From positions 9,873,312 to 9,937,311 of the forward strand of contig NC_092675.1 in the NCBI RefSeq assembly GCF_964355755.1: a DNA stretch of 64,000 nt. Reading direction: 5' to 3'. Positions 47,971-61,839 of the stretch are shown piece by piece. The notes beneath the pieces were generated by a model that saw nothing but the letters and a program-made list of their open reading frames with translations, was not told the DNA's origin and ran no database searches. The DNA comes from Antedon mediterranea. Its lineage: Eukaryota; Echinodermata; Crinoidea; Comatulida; Antedonidae. Each line of letters starts with the position of its first letter. Positions within the stretch are counted from its first letter, which is position 1. The position numbers and the translations under genes are program-made.

Positions 47971-49500
47971 AGCAGTTAGAAACATTGTATTATAGTCACT
48001 ATATAAGACTACTAATACTATTATTATTATTCACTACTGAAGAAGAGGCTATCATGTAAAATATCATAGTGATCATAATTGAAAATGAAATTAGGAAAAT
48101 TCCACAGGCGTTGATAGCACCATACATGTACAAAATATTTCTTCTCAATATTATTTCGATATTCAGTAGTATCCTTATCTTTTGTCCCAAGGCCATACAT
48201 ACATTGTATGCTACTCTTTATAAACAGAAACACTTGATAATATTTGCCAGAGGCTATATAGTAGCCTACAGGGGGGAGATAGTCAATTCTAATTTGATGA
48301 TTATACAATCTATCTATGTAGTATAGTTATAGTATGTGTCAAATCTTATGTAGGCCTAGTTATAACATTGTATGAATCAACCAAAGTTGATAATACCAGG
48401 GAAGATATAATTTTACTCTTTCCCGATAATTAATGCTCCATGTTAATACTAGGGCTATTGTGAATTATTATTATGGGGGGATTGATGAATTTAACATATG
48501 CAGTCAAGTTTAGTTAGTGTTAAATTTTGATAAAGAAATTCACAATACCCTATGCTTGTGGATACCAGCTATACTGGGGAATTCCATGGTGCAGAGATTT
48601 TTTATTTCATTTTAACGTTAAATTAATTAAAGATTATGATTTTATGTAGTATTAGTTTTATTATTTAAATAGTATTATATAAACATTATTTTTTACCTTT
48701 AAAATGTGATACAGAAAATGTATTTCAAACATTTCTGAAAATAAAAAAAAAACAAAAAGGATAAATTTAAGAGATATCAAGTTCCAATAAAACAATTTTT
48801 AAACAAAATTACAAAGTTATCAAATTTTGTAATTCTGTAAACAAAAAAGTAGCTTTTTTATGTAAATTATCAGTACAAATGCAAATCAAGCATGTGTATA
48901 TGTATCAGAATAAAATAGCTATTTTTTAATCTGTTTCCATCCACTAGCTTTTTGACATCCACCCCTAGACTCATGACTCGTGCAGATCCGGAGAAATTGG
49001 GGACATTTTTTCATTGTTGTACAGTATATCACACTGAAAAATGGCACCCTTGTCTGTACAGGGTTAGCACATGTACAGTACTTACGTATACTGTTATGTG
49101 ATTGATCATTGCTGAAAATACTGTATATATTATTGCAGACTGAATCTATTAAAATAAATACCTTTAGTTAAATAAATATAGGCATTCTATACACGCTATT
49201 GCATAGGCTGAATATTTTCATGTTGAAGAAGCAAGTCTCAAATGAGAATAAGCAAACATTAACAGCTAAATAATGACTATACTGTAATAGAAATGTCAAT
49301 AAAAATAAATGTTTGTTTATGCCAATCCTTTCAATGCTTTATTTGTATACAAATTTGATTGACAAGATACACTGTAGAATCTATAATATTTGTCATACAA
49401 CATTATATCATCAGTGTCGTAACACAGGAGGAATGCCCCTGGATTAGCACTCCTAAGAAGCCCTCCAACGCTGGGTAGTTGCATTGCAGATACTCATGCT

Positions 49501-49633
49501 CTGTGCCCCCTTGAGCTCTGGACCCCTTAAGCTCTGGTGCCCCTTGAGCTCTGGGCCACCTTGAGATCTGGGCCCTTTGAGCTCTAGGCCACCTTGAGAT
49601 CTGGGGCCCCTTGAGCTCTGGAGCTCTGGGGCC
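49501..49633. repeat. GAGCTCTGG-type minisatellite, ~20 bp period
   Basis: Degenerate units CCCCTTGAGCTCTGGG and CACCTTGAGATCTGGG alternate about seven times. SacI-type GAGCTC and BglII-type AGATCT palindromes recur. The GC content stands out from the AT-rich surroundings. Confidence 0.85.
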
Positions 49634-49911
49634 TGTGGTTTTTCCAGTGAGCGCTTATTGTCATTCAGCCAATGTATATCATACAAAATGTGTAGCTAAA
49701 GGTTTCAGCAAAAAAAAAGCCATTCAGTTAATACGATTTCATTATTTTAATAAAAATATATAATATAAAATTCATGTAATCAATATTATGGACTTGCAGA
49801 TTTAATTATCAACTGTAGGACCTAATATTCAGTTCTCTGATTCAATACCTCATTCTTAGAAATTATAATTCATGCTATAAACAAGACATTTTTAAAGGTT
49901 TAAATGTTTTC

Positions 49912-49939
49912 TATTATTATTATTATTATTATTATTATT
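49912..49939. repeat. (TAT)n microsatellite
   Basis: Nine uninterrupted TAT/ATT units. No associated gene. Confidence 0.9.
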
Positions 49940-50629
49940 CTATATGCTTCAAAGTGTGTTCCATGAAAATTGGACTTTTGAACTTAAACTTTTGAGTATA
50001 TTACAAGTACAGTTATCATTAGATGATATAAATACTCTGTAGAGCACCCTCTGTTGGCCAGCTTCATTGAACTGACAACAATCAATTACCTTTTAAATCT
50101 AATGTAGCGAAGGTAAACCATGGTAAATGTATGATATCTGTCTACAGATGAAGGAGGACCTGCAGCTTCAGTAGCTTCTGTTTACAGTACCACTTTTGGA
50201 TATTTATAGGCTGTGAGTATTTTATCATTCAGTATGTTATTTAATGAGAAAAATGTGCATTTTGTTATTTTTCTTGTAGCTTCTGAAATTCACTATGGTT
50301 TTTTTAAAAAAAGATTATATATCACATATGTCAAATGTGTTGTTTGTTATTAAAGCCAATAGACCTACGTTTTTTACCCAATTTAAGGTCACACTACAAT
50401 TTATGTAAAAATAAATACTATATGGACCTTTCGCGATATTTTTAAAAATTTTTAATGGTTAAGTGTGACAAATATGTCAATTCTAATAATTATTTTTAGC
50501 GGTCATTTATAAATTCAAATGTGTATTAATTGCATTATGATGAATTGTAAATGCACCCATTTGCAACATATGAATGAGTGAAAGCTCAACAATTAATACC
50601 TCTAATAAAAATCGTATTATACGTTGAGC

Positions 50630-50845
50630 TATTGATCATTGCTTGTATGCTTAGGCAAGACACTTTACTTAATGTTTGCCTCTCTCCACCCAGGTGTGTA
50701 CAACTTTTTGCTGATTATTAGCTGGTGCATTGGTGGAGTATGTTTCCATGTTGTGTGTTTGATCCAAACATTGCTAGGCTAATAATATGCACAGTGCTTA
50801 GAGGTTTCACAATTTTAGGCGCTTTATAAATCTAGGATATTATAA
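50630..50845 (+). mobile_element. SINE body fragment
   Basis: GGCAAGACACTTTACTTAAT, CTCTCCACCCAGGTGTGTA, a GCATTGGTGGAG segment and a GGCGCTTTATAAATCTAGG end followed by A/T-rich sequence form a layout common in invertebrate SINEs. It shares GGCAAGA.A.TT.ACTT with 42200-42350. Confidence 0.4.
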
Positions 50846-51759
50846 TTTTTGTTACTGTCTCTGATGATACAATGATTGAGGTTTACAGCCTATGATCTTT
50901 ATAAACTGACCTGAAGCCTTTTCTCCTGCAAAGGAGAACAAAACTCCTATTCCCTAAATACTATAAGGTCCTATTGTGATAACTTTTTTTGTCTTGTTGA
51001 TTCTAATATCCATTTGCATTGCGCGCGGATTGATATTTTCGTTTTTCTTCAGTAATTCACCCACTTTTCGATCGATCGTGAAACAAAGACTGTAGTATCG
51101 TCTGTGAGCTGTCCATACTCTGTGAACATTTCATTTCTTACTCATGGTCTTGTCAGAACATCGCAAAATCTATGAAAGATTTGCTAACAGTAACACAGTG
51201 GCATGTATATCCACTTTCATTCATTTCATTTGCCATTAGAGGAAACTTGCTTGATGATTTCATAAAAATTGGTATAAAAAACTGCAATCTGATGCCCATC
51301 TAGATTTTGTAAATATTAAAAAAGTCTTACAAATAGCCAAGTACATTATATTATTAGGTACTGTATACTCATTTAAATTAAAAGAATTTTTTTTCAAAAC
51401 CAATTACCTATTTACTTTAAAATTAACCTTACTAAAGTCATTCGCAATATTATTGTCCTCTAATGACCCATATGCATGCAGTTTTCTATAATAAATAATC
51501 CCTTATTTATCTAGTGTTTGCATTTTAAGCTTTCTATTCAAACTATCATATACAATAAAAACAATTAGTATTTTCTTTGACGTGGAAATTGATGGTAAAT
51601 TAGGTAAATGTTGAGGATTTTTGTTAATTAACGACCTTCAATGTAATTGTCGCATATAATGCCGGTCTACAGGTATAGTGCATTTACATATTCGTATTTA
51701 ACTTCACATCAGTCGACATTATCTGCACATGTTTTTGAGTGCGCAGAATAACTTTCTCG

Positions 51760-52632
51760 CCCGTATTCATAAACCGGACTTTAGTCGTAGTTCGAGCTAA
51801 AACTTTAAAAATGACGTCATTTTAATTCATAAACCGAACTTCAACTAAATCGCCGACTAAATCAGGCCAACCTCGACTAAATTGAGAAGGATTTTGATCG
51901 ATTTTTTTTAGTCCTGGAGGGGGCAGGCTAAATGGTCGACTAAATGGTTTTTAAACGATGTTTATGAAAAACGTAACAGTCATTGAGTTGTTATATTTGC
52001 CAGATATTGAAGAATGAAATATCTATTTTTATATTAGCTTAAATTATACATTGGTATGAGTTATAATAACGAAAATCATCTTTATTTACAACCAAATACA
52101 AATTACATTATTTTCTTCGCGCAAGAAGTCCGACTTGAACTACGTCACACCATAGCGACAATGGGAGATGCGGAAATTCACCATGCGATGGTATGTTTAG
52201 GGGGCCTAGCGCTTTCTAGAAAATATGAAGGTTACTGTACCGCCATGGTTCCTAAATATATTTTGAAGATTTTGTTTGTTGTTAATCAAAAGTACTTCAC
52301 TGTTAAATTAATACTGATCTTGTTCTAATAATTAACGATTAAAATTATTTTTTATGTATATAGTCCGGATGCGTAAACAGTTTTGTAAGAAAATTGAAAG
52401 TAATATCAATGCGCAAAATTTCGTCTGCTCCTCAAATACTCTCTTGTCATTGGCCAATGTATAGTCTTTGTTACCCAGACGTGTGAAACTCGACTAAAAG
52501 CTCGACTTCATTAAGTCGAACTGCAAACGTCGACTACTTCACCTATGAATCAAATTTTAAGTAATAGCTCGAACTACGACTTTTTCAAGTCGAACTTCGA
52601 ACTACGACTAAAGTCCGGTTTAAGAATACGGG
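51760..52632. mobile_element. 873 bp TIR element rich in TCGACTAAA words
   Basis: Inverted ends CCCGTATTCATAAACCGGAC and GTCCGGTTTAAGAATACGGG extend about 35 bp to TTTAGTCGTAGTTCGA. Both subterminal zones carry many CGACTAAA/TTTAGTCG copies. A perfect TGACGTCA palindrome lies near 51815. No clear target duplication is visible. A 90-codon frame (52056-52328) is unrecognised. Superfamily not assigned. Confidence 0.68.
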
Positions 52633-55042
52633 TGTCTGACTTGGCAGTTGTGTAGTTGCTTGGCAAGTCATGAAAATGAAATGCTTTGTTTTGACACTCT
52701 TTTATGGTTAGTAAACTGTAAAGATGTCTTTTGGTGATGTGTGGATCATTGATAATCATTATTTTTTACCAGCGTTTCACATAATTTCATGCCAAATTAT
52801 AATTTTGCGTAGCTTTTTTTGTGTATACAATTAATACCCCCAATACCAGACATATACATTCTGATTTTCCAGAAAGTCTGGTATTCAGAATGTTTTTTTT
52901 AATGGTAAAAATGAATTTGGAACCTTTTGGGCCTTGAGAATAGTCTGGTTTTGGGAGAGTTACTTTTTTTGTCTGTTTCGGGTGGCTCCTCTGGTTCCTT
53001 TTTTTAGTGCCTTTGCACTGCTAACTGTATATGCTAAAATTTAATATGATACACTATTAATATTATCACTATATTGCCATTTGAAATTAAACTCTCATCA
53101 GCTTTTATGCTAATGAACCAGAGTCCGCTTATTAATGAGTCATCACCTTGTAAATTATCTTGTATAACTTCACATATTCTGTCCAAAACATTTTGATAAG
53201 TGTGTATTATAGCTCATTATGTATACTGGTAACCGGTAGTAACGACCAATACTTGAGTATTCCCTTCCAGAGGGAGAGCTATAATTGCTTTTCTAAATAT
53301 AGTTAGTGCCTGGAGGATGCTATCCATACTTTGTTTTCATCAGTGTAATATAGCCAAAAGTTGTGAATTGTTTTCACATTGACCTAATGACAACTATCTG
53401 ATATATCACAAAAAGTGCTTTCAAATGAACGAGTTAATTAACAAAATAAACCATCAAACATTTAGGTGGTAATGACCTTTGATAGAGTTTAAAACTATAT
53501 TTGTACACTCTGGCATTTAGTTTTAAATTTATTTGTACAATTGCAATAGAAATTTTTATTTTTTTAAATTAATAAATTACATAAAATAAATATTTATTTT
53601 CAAAAAAACAGTTGCAGGTAACATATTATTTTCTGTTTACTGTATGAATAAAATAAAAAATGAACATTATTTCATTTCAGTCTTGTACTGGCTGCCTATA
53701 TTTGTATTAATATTACATTCGTAACTTGAAATTCACATGGATATGTAATCAAAATCTTCTGAAAAATTATTTTCTCATAAAATATAATAATTTGGTCTAA
53801 TGATTTTTTAAAAATAATAAAGTTTCTGGTTGGTATAACAAATATATTCTTTGTTATAGTTTACACAGCTATAAAGTTGTAATATGCTCCAATTTATTTA
53901 CTATTTTAACGTAGAAACATACTGTAATAAGAATAAACCTTTTCATAATAATATTTCTAAAATGCTTTACTGTCAATTGTCAATTACAACAGCCAATTTA
54001 TTCCTTTTCTTATATTTTTTATATTACACATTGACAGTAAATTAATTTACAACCAAAAACTTCTTTTATCAGCCAAATATTTGTTCCTTTTAGTTATAAG
54101 ATCATCTTGATCATCACACTAATTAAAAGACAAATGTTTCAAAGTAGTGTACAGTGTCCTATTATTTAGGTATCTAGAGTATGATTTTATCACTCTACAG
54201 TCATTGTTTGATATAATTTTGTTATTGCCTACAGTCCTATACCCCTCATATTTCCCATACCAAGCATACTTTTAATATATGAATATTCATTAAATATGGT
54301 AATTGCCATCCTAGGAGGAAACCCCCATTCTCAACACTGTTGATTAAAACACATGGGAGGGTCAAGTCTAATACAATTACTGGGTCATCTTGGCTATAAG
54401 CAGGTGTACAGTAGGTAAGCACTTGGAATACAACCTTAGGCATATTTCTTTACATCACAAGTACTTGTGTTTTTTATATCATCAGTGGATATTATATACT
54501 GTGAGCATACAGCCAGTTACCAATTACCCTAGCTTTGTTCATCTTGTCTCTGTGTCCTGATTTGGTGAGTAGTGTTGATTCTGTGGAATGTTTGATGAAT
54601 TCTTAGCCCACAAGCGCTATTTAAATTGTGATTTTAGATCTGGGTTTCTTGACTTCATAACCAAATTTAGTGTGTATACTATATATCTAAAAATCACCAT
54701 TGTTGCAGTTTACTGCCAGCCAATTCCATAAGCAGTATTGTATTTGTATGCATCATTAAAACATCAAGTGTGTTGTTTTTTTTATTATTATGTATTCTAT
54801 GATAGTAATACTCTATGTTCTATATGCAAAGATGTATAATATAATACCATCTGTACATTCTATGCATGATACATTCATGTAATCACGTATGTTAATGTAT
54901 CTTGGTAATAAAACAAAAGAAGTTTTATTTGAAGTGCAATTTGATTATTGTTGAATTCAAGAAAAATGTTATTCATACTGAAATTATATATCATGTAACC
55001 ATGGAGACAACATTTGTATGTTTGGTATTTGCTTCCAGGAAG
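52633..55042. other. No supported gene: AT-rich DNA
   Basis: Contains two interlocked inverted repeats at about 52844-52895 (CCAGAC/GTCTGG and CATTCTG/CAGAATG). Nothing else recognised before the 56 bp array. Confidence 0.45.
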
Positions 55043-58000
55043 AATTTATATTACCTCATACCTCATATCAATTGTTTGGTTAAAGACACTAGACCAGCAA
55101 TTTATATTACCTCATACCTCATATCAATTGTTTGGTTGAAGACACCAGACCAGTAATTTATATTACTTCATACCTCATTCATATCAATTGTTTGGTTAAG
55201 ACACTAGACCAGTAATTTATATTACCTCATACCTCATATCAATTGTTTGGTTAAGACACTAGACCAGCAATTTATATTACCTCATACCTCATATCAATTG
55301 TTTGGTTAAGACACTAGACCAGCAATTTATATTACCTCATACCTCATATCAATTGTTTGGTTAAGACACTAGACCAGTAATTTATATTACCTCCATACCT
55401 CATATCAATTGTTTTGGTTAAGACACTAGACTGCCAATTTATATTACCTCATACCTCATATCAATTGTTTGGTTAAAGACACTAGACCAGCAATTTATAT
55501 TACTTCATACCTCATATCAATTGTTTGGTTAAAGACACTAGACCAGTAATTTATATTACCTCATACCTCATATCAATTGTTTGGTTAAAGACACTAGACC
55601 AGCAATTTATATTACTTCATACCTCATATCAATTGTTTGGTTAAGACACTAGACCAGCAATTTATATTACTTCATACCTCATATCAATTGTTTGGTTAAA
55701 GACACTAGACCAGCAATTTATATTACCTCCATACCTCATATCAATTGTTTGGTTAACTAGACCAGCAATTTATATTACTTCATACCTCATATCAATTGTT
55801 TGGTTAAGACACTAGACCAGCAATTTATATTACTTCATACCTCATATCAATTATTTGGTTAAAGACACTAGACCAGCAATTTATATTACTTCATACCTCA
55901 TATCAATTGTTTGGTTGAAGACACTAAACCAGTAATTTATATTACCTCCATACCTCATATCAATTGTTTGGTTAAAGACACTAGACCAGCAATTTATATT
56001 ACCTCATACCTCATATCAATTGTTTGGTTAAAGACACTAGACCAGCAATTTATATTACCTCCATACCTCATATCAATTGTTTGGTTAAAGAAACTAGACC
56101 AGCAATTTATATTACTTCATACCTCATATCAATTGTTTGGTTAAGACACTAGACCAGCAATTTATATTACCTCATACCTCATATCAATTGTTTGGTTAAA
56201 GAAACTAGACCAGCAATTTATATTACTTCATACCTCATATCAATTGTTTGGTTAAAGACACTAGACCAGCAATTTATATTACCTCATACCTCATATCAAT
56301 TGTTTGGTTAAAGAAACTAGACCAGCAATTTATATTACTTCATACCTCATATCAATTGTTTGGTTAAGACACTAGACCAGCAATTTATATTACTTCATAC
56401 CTCATATCAATTGTTTGGTTAAAGACACTAGACCAGTAATTTATATTACCTCCATACCTCATATCAATTGTTTGGTTAAAGAAACTAGACCAGCAATTTA
56501 TATTACCTCATACCTCATATCAATTGTTTGGTTAAAGACACTAGACCAGCAATTTATATTACCTCCATACCTCATATCAATTGTATGGTTAAAGAAACTA
56601 GACCAGCAATTTATATTACTTCATACCTCATATCAATTGTTTGGTTAAAGAAACTAGACCAGCAATTTATATTACTTCATACCTCATATCAATTGTATGG
56701 TTAAAGACACTAGACCAGCAATTTATATTACCTCCATACCTCATATCAATTGTTTGGTTAAAGAAACTAGACCAGCAATTTATATTACCTCCATACCTCA
56801 TATCAATTGTTTGGTTAAGACACTAGACCAGCAATTTATATTACCTCATACCTCATATCAATTGTTTGGTTAAAGACACTAGACCGCCAATTTATATTAC
56901 CTCCATACCTCATATCAATTGTTTGGTTAAGACACTAGACTGCCAATTTATATTACCTCCATACCTCATATCAATTGTTTGGTTAAGACACTAGACCAGC
57001 AATTTATATTACCTCATACCTCATATCAATTGTTTGGTTAAAGACACTAGACCAGCAATTTATATTACCTCATACCTCATATCAATTGTTTGGTTAAGAC
57101 ACTAGACCAGCAATTTATATTACTTCATACCTCATATCAATTGTTTGGTTAAAGACACTAGATCAGCAATTTATATTACCTCATACCTCATATCAATTGT
57201 TTGGTTAAAGACACTAGACCAGCAATTTATATTACCTCATACCTCATATCAATTGTTTGGTTAAAGACACTAGACCGCCAATTTATATTACCTCATACCT
57301 CATATCAATTGTTTGGTTAAAGACACTAGACCAGCAATTTATATTACCTCATACCTCATATCAATTGTTTGGTTAAAGACACTAGACCAGCAATTTATAT
57401 TACCTCATACCTCATATCAATTGTTTGGTTAAAGACACTAGACCAGCAATTTATATTACTTCATACCTTATATCAATTGTTTGGTTAAAGACACTAGACC
57501 GCCAATTTATATTACCTCATACCTCATATCAATTGTTTGGTTAAAGACACTAAACCAGCAATTTATATTACCTCATACCTCATATCAATTGTTTGGTTAA
57601 AGACACTAGACCAGCAATTTATATTACTTCATACCTCATATCAATTGTTTGGTTAAAGACACTAGACCAGCAATTTATATTACCTCATACCTCATATCAA
57701 TTGTTTGGTTAAAGACACTAAACCAGCAATTTATATTACCTCATACCTCATATCAATTGTTTGGTTAAAGACACTAGACTAGCAATTTATATTACCTCAT
57801 ACCTCATATCAATTGTTTGGTTAAAGACACTAGACCAGCAATTTATATTACCTCATACCTCATATCAATTGTTTGGTTAAAGACACTAGACCAGCAATTT
57901 ATATTACTTCATACCTTATATCAATTGTTTGGTTAAAGACACTAGACCGCCAATTTATATTACCTCATACCTCATATCAATTGTTTGGTTAAAGACACTA

Positions 58001-60359
58001 AACCAGCAATTTATATTACCTCATACCTCATATCAATTGTTTGGTTAAAGACACTAGACTAGCAATTTATATTACTTCATACCTCATATCAATTGTTTGG
58101 TTAAGACACAAGACCGCCAATTTATATTACCTCATACCTCATATCAATTGTTTGGTTAAGACACTAGACCAGCAATTTATATTACTTCATACCTCATATC
58201 AATTGTTTGGTTAAAGACACTAGACCAGCAATTTATATTACTTCATACCTCATATCAATTGTTTGGTTAAGACACTAGACCGCCAATTTATATTACCTCA
58301 TACCTCATATCAATTGTTTGGTTAAAGACACTAGACCGCCAATTTATATTACCTCATACCTCATATCAATTGTTTGGTTAAAGACACTAGACCGCCAATT
58401 TATATTACCTCATACCTCATATCAATTGTTTGGTTAAAGACACTAGACCAGCAATTTATATTACCTCATACCTCATATCAATTGTTTGGTTAAAGACACT
58501 AAACCGCCAATTTATATTACCTCATACCTCATATCAATTGTTTGGTTAAAGACACTAAACCGCCAATTTATATTACCTCCATACCTCATATCAATTGTTT
58601 GGTTAAAGACACTAGACCAGCAATTTATATTACCTCATACCTCATATCAATTGTTTGGTTAAAGACACTAAACCGCCAATTTATATTACCTCATACCTCA
58701 TATCAATTGTTTGGTTAAAGACACTAGACCAGCAATTTATATTACCTCATACCTCATATCAATTGTTTGGTTAAAGACACTAAACCGCCAATTTATATTA
58801 CCCCATACCTCATATCAATTGTTTGGTTAAAGACACTAGACCAGCAATTTATATTACCTCATACCTCATATCAATTGTTTGGTTAAAGACACTAGACCAG
58901 CAATTTATATTACCTCATACCTCATATCAATTGTTTGGTTAAAGACACTAAACCAGCAATTTATATTACCTCATACCTCATATCAATTGTTTGGTTAAAG
59001 ACACTAGACCGCCAATTTATATTACCTCATACCTCATATCAATTGTTTGGTTAAGACACTAGACCAGCAATTTATATTACTTCATACCTCATATCAATTG
59101 TTTGGTTAAAGACACTAGACCAGCAATTTATATTACTTCATACCTCATATCAATTGTTTGGTTAAGACACTAGACCGCCAATTTATATTACCTCATACCT
59201 CATATCAATTGTTTGGTTAAAGACACTAGACCGCCAATTTATATTACCTCATACCTCATATCAATTGTTTGGTTAAAGACACTAGACCGCCAATTTATAT
59301 TACCTCATACCTCATATCAATTGTTTGGTTAAAGACACTAGACCAGCAATTTATATTACCTCATACCTCATATCAATTGTTTGGTTAAAGACACTAGACC
59401 AGCAATTTATATTACCTCATACCTCATATCAATTGTTTGGTTAAAGACACTAAACCAGCAATTTATATTACCTCATACCTCATATCAATTGTTTGGTTAA
59501 AGACACTAAACCGCCAATTTATATTACCTCATACCTCATATCAATTGTTTGGTTAAAGACACTAGACCAGCAATTTATATTACCTCATACCTCATATCAA
59601 TTGTTTGGTTAAAGACACTAGACCAGCAATTTATATTACCTCATACCTCATATCAATTGTTTGGTTAAAGACACTAGACCAGCAATTTATATTACTTCAT
59701 ACCTCATATCAATTGTTTGGTTAAAGACACTAAACCAGCAATTTATATTACCTCATACCTCATATCAATTGTTTGGTTAAAGACACTAAACCGCCAATTT
59801 ATATTACCTCATACCTCATATCAATTGTTTGGTTAAAGACACTAGACCAGCAATTTATATTACTTCATACCTTATATCAATTGTTTGGTTAAAGACACTA
59901 GACCGCCAATTTATATTACCTCATACCTCATATCAATTGTTTGGTTAAAGACACTAAACCAGCAATTTATATTACTTCATACCTCATATCAATTGTTTGG
60001 TTAAGACACTAGACCGCCAATTTATATTACCTCATACCTCGTATCAATTGTTTGGTTAAAGACACTAGACCGCCAATTTATATTACCTCATACCTCATAT
60101 CAATTGTTTGGTTAAAGACACTAGACCGCCAATTTATATTACCTCATACCTCATATCAATTGTTTGGTTAAAGACACTAGACCGCCAATTTATATTACCT
60201 CATACCTCATATCAATTGTTTGGTTAAAGACACTAGACCAGCAATTTATATTACCTCATACCTCATATCAATTGTTTGGTTAAAGACACTAGACCGCCAA
60301 TTTATATTACCTCATACCTCATATCAATTGTTTGGTTAAAGACACTAAACCGCCAATTT
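55043..60359. repeat. 5.3 kb minisatellite, ~95 units of 56 bp
   Basis: The unit contains ATCAATTGTTTGGTTAAAGA, CACTAGACCAGCAATTTAT and ATTACCTCATACCTCAT. Unit lengths of 55, 56 and 57 arise from TTAAGACAC (one A lost) and CCTCCATACC (one C gained). Common variants are ACCAGC, ACCGCC, ACCAGT, AAAGAAAC, TTCATACC and CTAAACC. The left part, to about 57170, is more heterogeneous; the right part is mostly exact 56-mers. Open frames inside it (55911, 56415, 56641) are by-products. It lies in the presumed PDZ gene intron or beyond. Confidence 0.97.
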
Positions 60360-61839
60360 TGACGTTTTGTACAAATAATGCATATATAAAACTTAGTAAA
60401 TACATTAAAGATGTAGGCCTATTGTCCCCCAAAAACATGAAAAATAAAGATAGGCCATTTCGCAGTTTTAATAAAGTTATTTATTTCTGTAGAAAAAAAA
60501 CAATCAACGCAATTATTTCACTAATAAAAAGACAAAAGAAATGGTTAAATTTAACCAAAAACCATTGTCTGACGGACAATTGAGGTATTTTTTGCTATAA
60601 ATTACATTTTTGCAGGTAAATAATTTTTCATTTTAATCCAGTTTTTAGTCAAAGTGATATGTGACATTAAAATGGCATATTCAACAAAACATTTAAAAAA
60701 ATTGTTTTTTTAGTTGGACAATATATCTTTATACCAGCTTATTCCTTATATTAAATGTGTGTTCTAAGTTTTATTTTAATAAAAAGAGAAAAACAATGCA
60801 CTACCTAAGTAGCTCGATGTTGGGATATATTGCGGGCCGCTAACATTATTAAAATCGACTTATTTGTCACATTTTTAACTGTTTAAAGATGAAAAAAATA
60901 TCACAATAGATCCATAAAGTATTTATTTTTACATAAAATGTAGTGTGTGATTTTAAATTAGGTCAAAACATGTAGGTCTAATGTCTTTAACTTTGTAAAT
61001 GTCATAAGGTTTGTTTCTATTGCAAAAAATAACTGATTAAATATATACACAAAATTGATTGGGTATTAGAATTTCATTTAACCAATTTATTAAGTGCAAG
61101 ATTGGTTCAAACTTTAAATAGCACAAATATTCAGAATACAGCTTTGAATACCCAGTTTTACCTTTTGAAGCAATAAAAACAATATAGTTTTACTAAGATG
61201 TTTTATTGACAAACTCTATTCACCATTACGGTTGGTAAGGTTTTAACCGGACTACATTTTCACAGAGGCTTGACAACCCGGTGACTTGAACAGAGATTGT
61301 TTTCTTGCGAGATTTGTGCAAACTGCATATTATGAAACGTGTTACGAAACGTTATTGAAGCTTTTTTCTCAGCTATTTTGTGATACCTTTTTCATGATGT
61401 TTTCAATATTCAGGTTGCATTATTTTATTATATTTGAAAATTGGTTTATTGGTACTACAGTCTGCAACAACCTTCTTCCTCACTTAACAGAGAAATAATT
61501 TTTTCTTTGATATGCCATGCATTTGCACATGATTTAGATATAGGTTTTAAAAATATATATTTTCTATTATTAGCTGGCGATAACTACATTAGCTGGGAGA
61601 CAATTTTCGTTACTACATTGCTGTTGACCATTCTCGCTGGTGTTGATTTTTATTTACTACATAAGCTGTTGGGTGTTTCTACATTAGCTGGAGGTTTTAC
61701 TAAATTAGCAGAGGATTGTTCTACATTAATGGTTGTAACAAGCAGTATAGTCTGGGTTCCAGACGGAGTTTTTTCTTAATATTAGTAAAAAGATAAATAT
61801 TTTGGCACATATGGCGTTTCATACGTATACTACTTGATT
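60360..61839. other. No supported gene; unrecognised 112-codon frame
   Basis: The frame 61441-61779 (+) encodes a hydrophobic stretch ISWETIFVTTLLLTILAGVD. The DNA repeats CTACATTAGCTGG loosely three times, which may explain the openness. An inverted pair CCAGACGGAGT / ACTCCGTCTGG spans 61758-61857. Not called a gene. Confidence 0.35.

Larger units (their letters stand above)
44749..49500. other. AT-rich DNA with element fragments
   Basis: Apart from the Harbinger-family fragment (46239-46430) and the MITE (47817-47970), no exon or RNA gene was recognised. Confidence 0.45.

Noticed and set aside
50141-50210. Possible acceptor CTACAG followed by a short open segment
   Set aside because: The segment ends in a stop after about 20 codons and does not encode the expected second PDZ exon.
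55911-56826. Repeated 61-77 codon frames
   Set aside because: Products of the 56 bp array, where 55/56/57-base units shift frame regularly.
55043-60359. CRISPR-like array
   Set aside because: Units are contiguous head-to-tail repeats with no unique spacers, in animal DNA.
61441-61779. 112-codon hydrophobic frame
   Set aside because: No recognisable family; loosely repeated DNA (CTACATTAGCTGG) can explain its openness. Noted only as unassigned.
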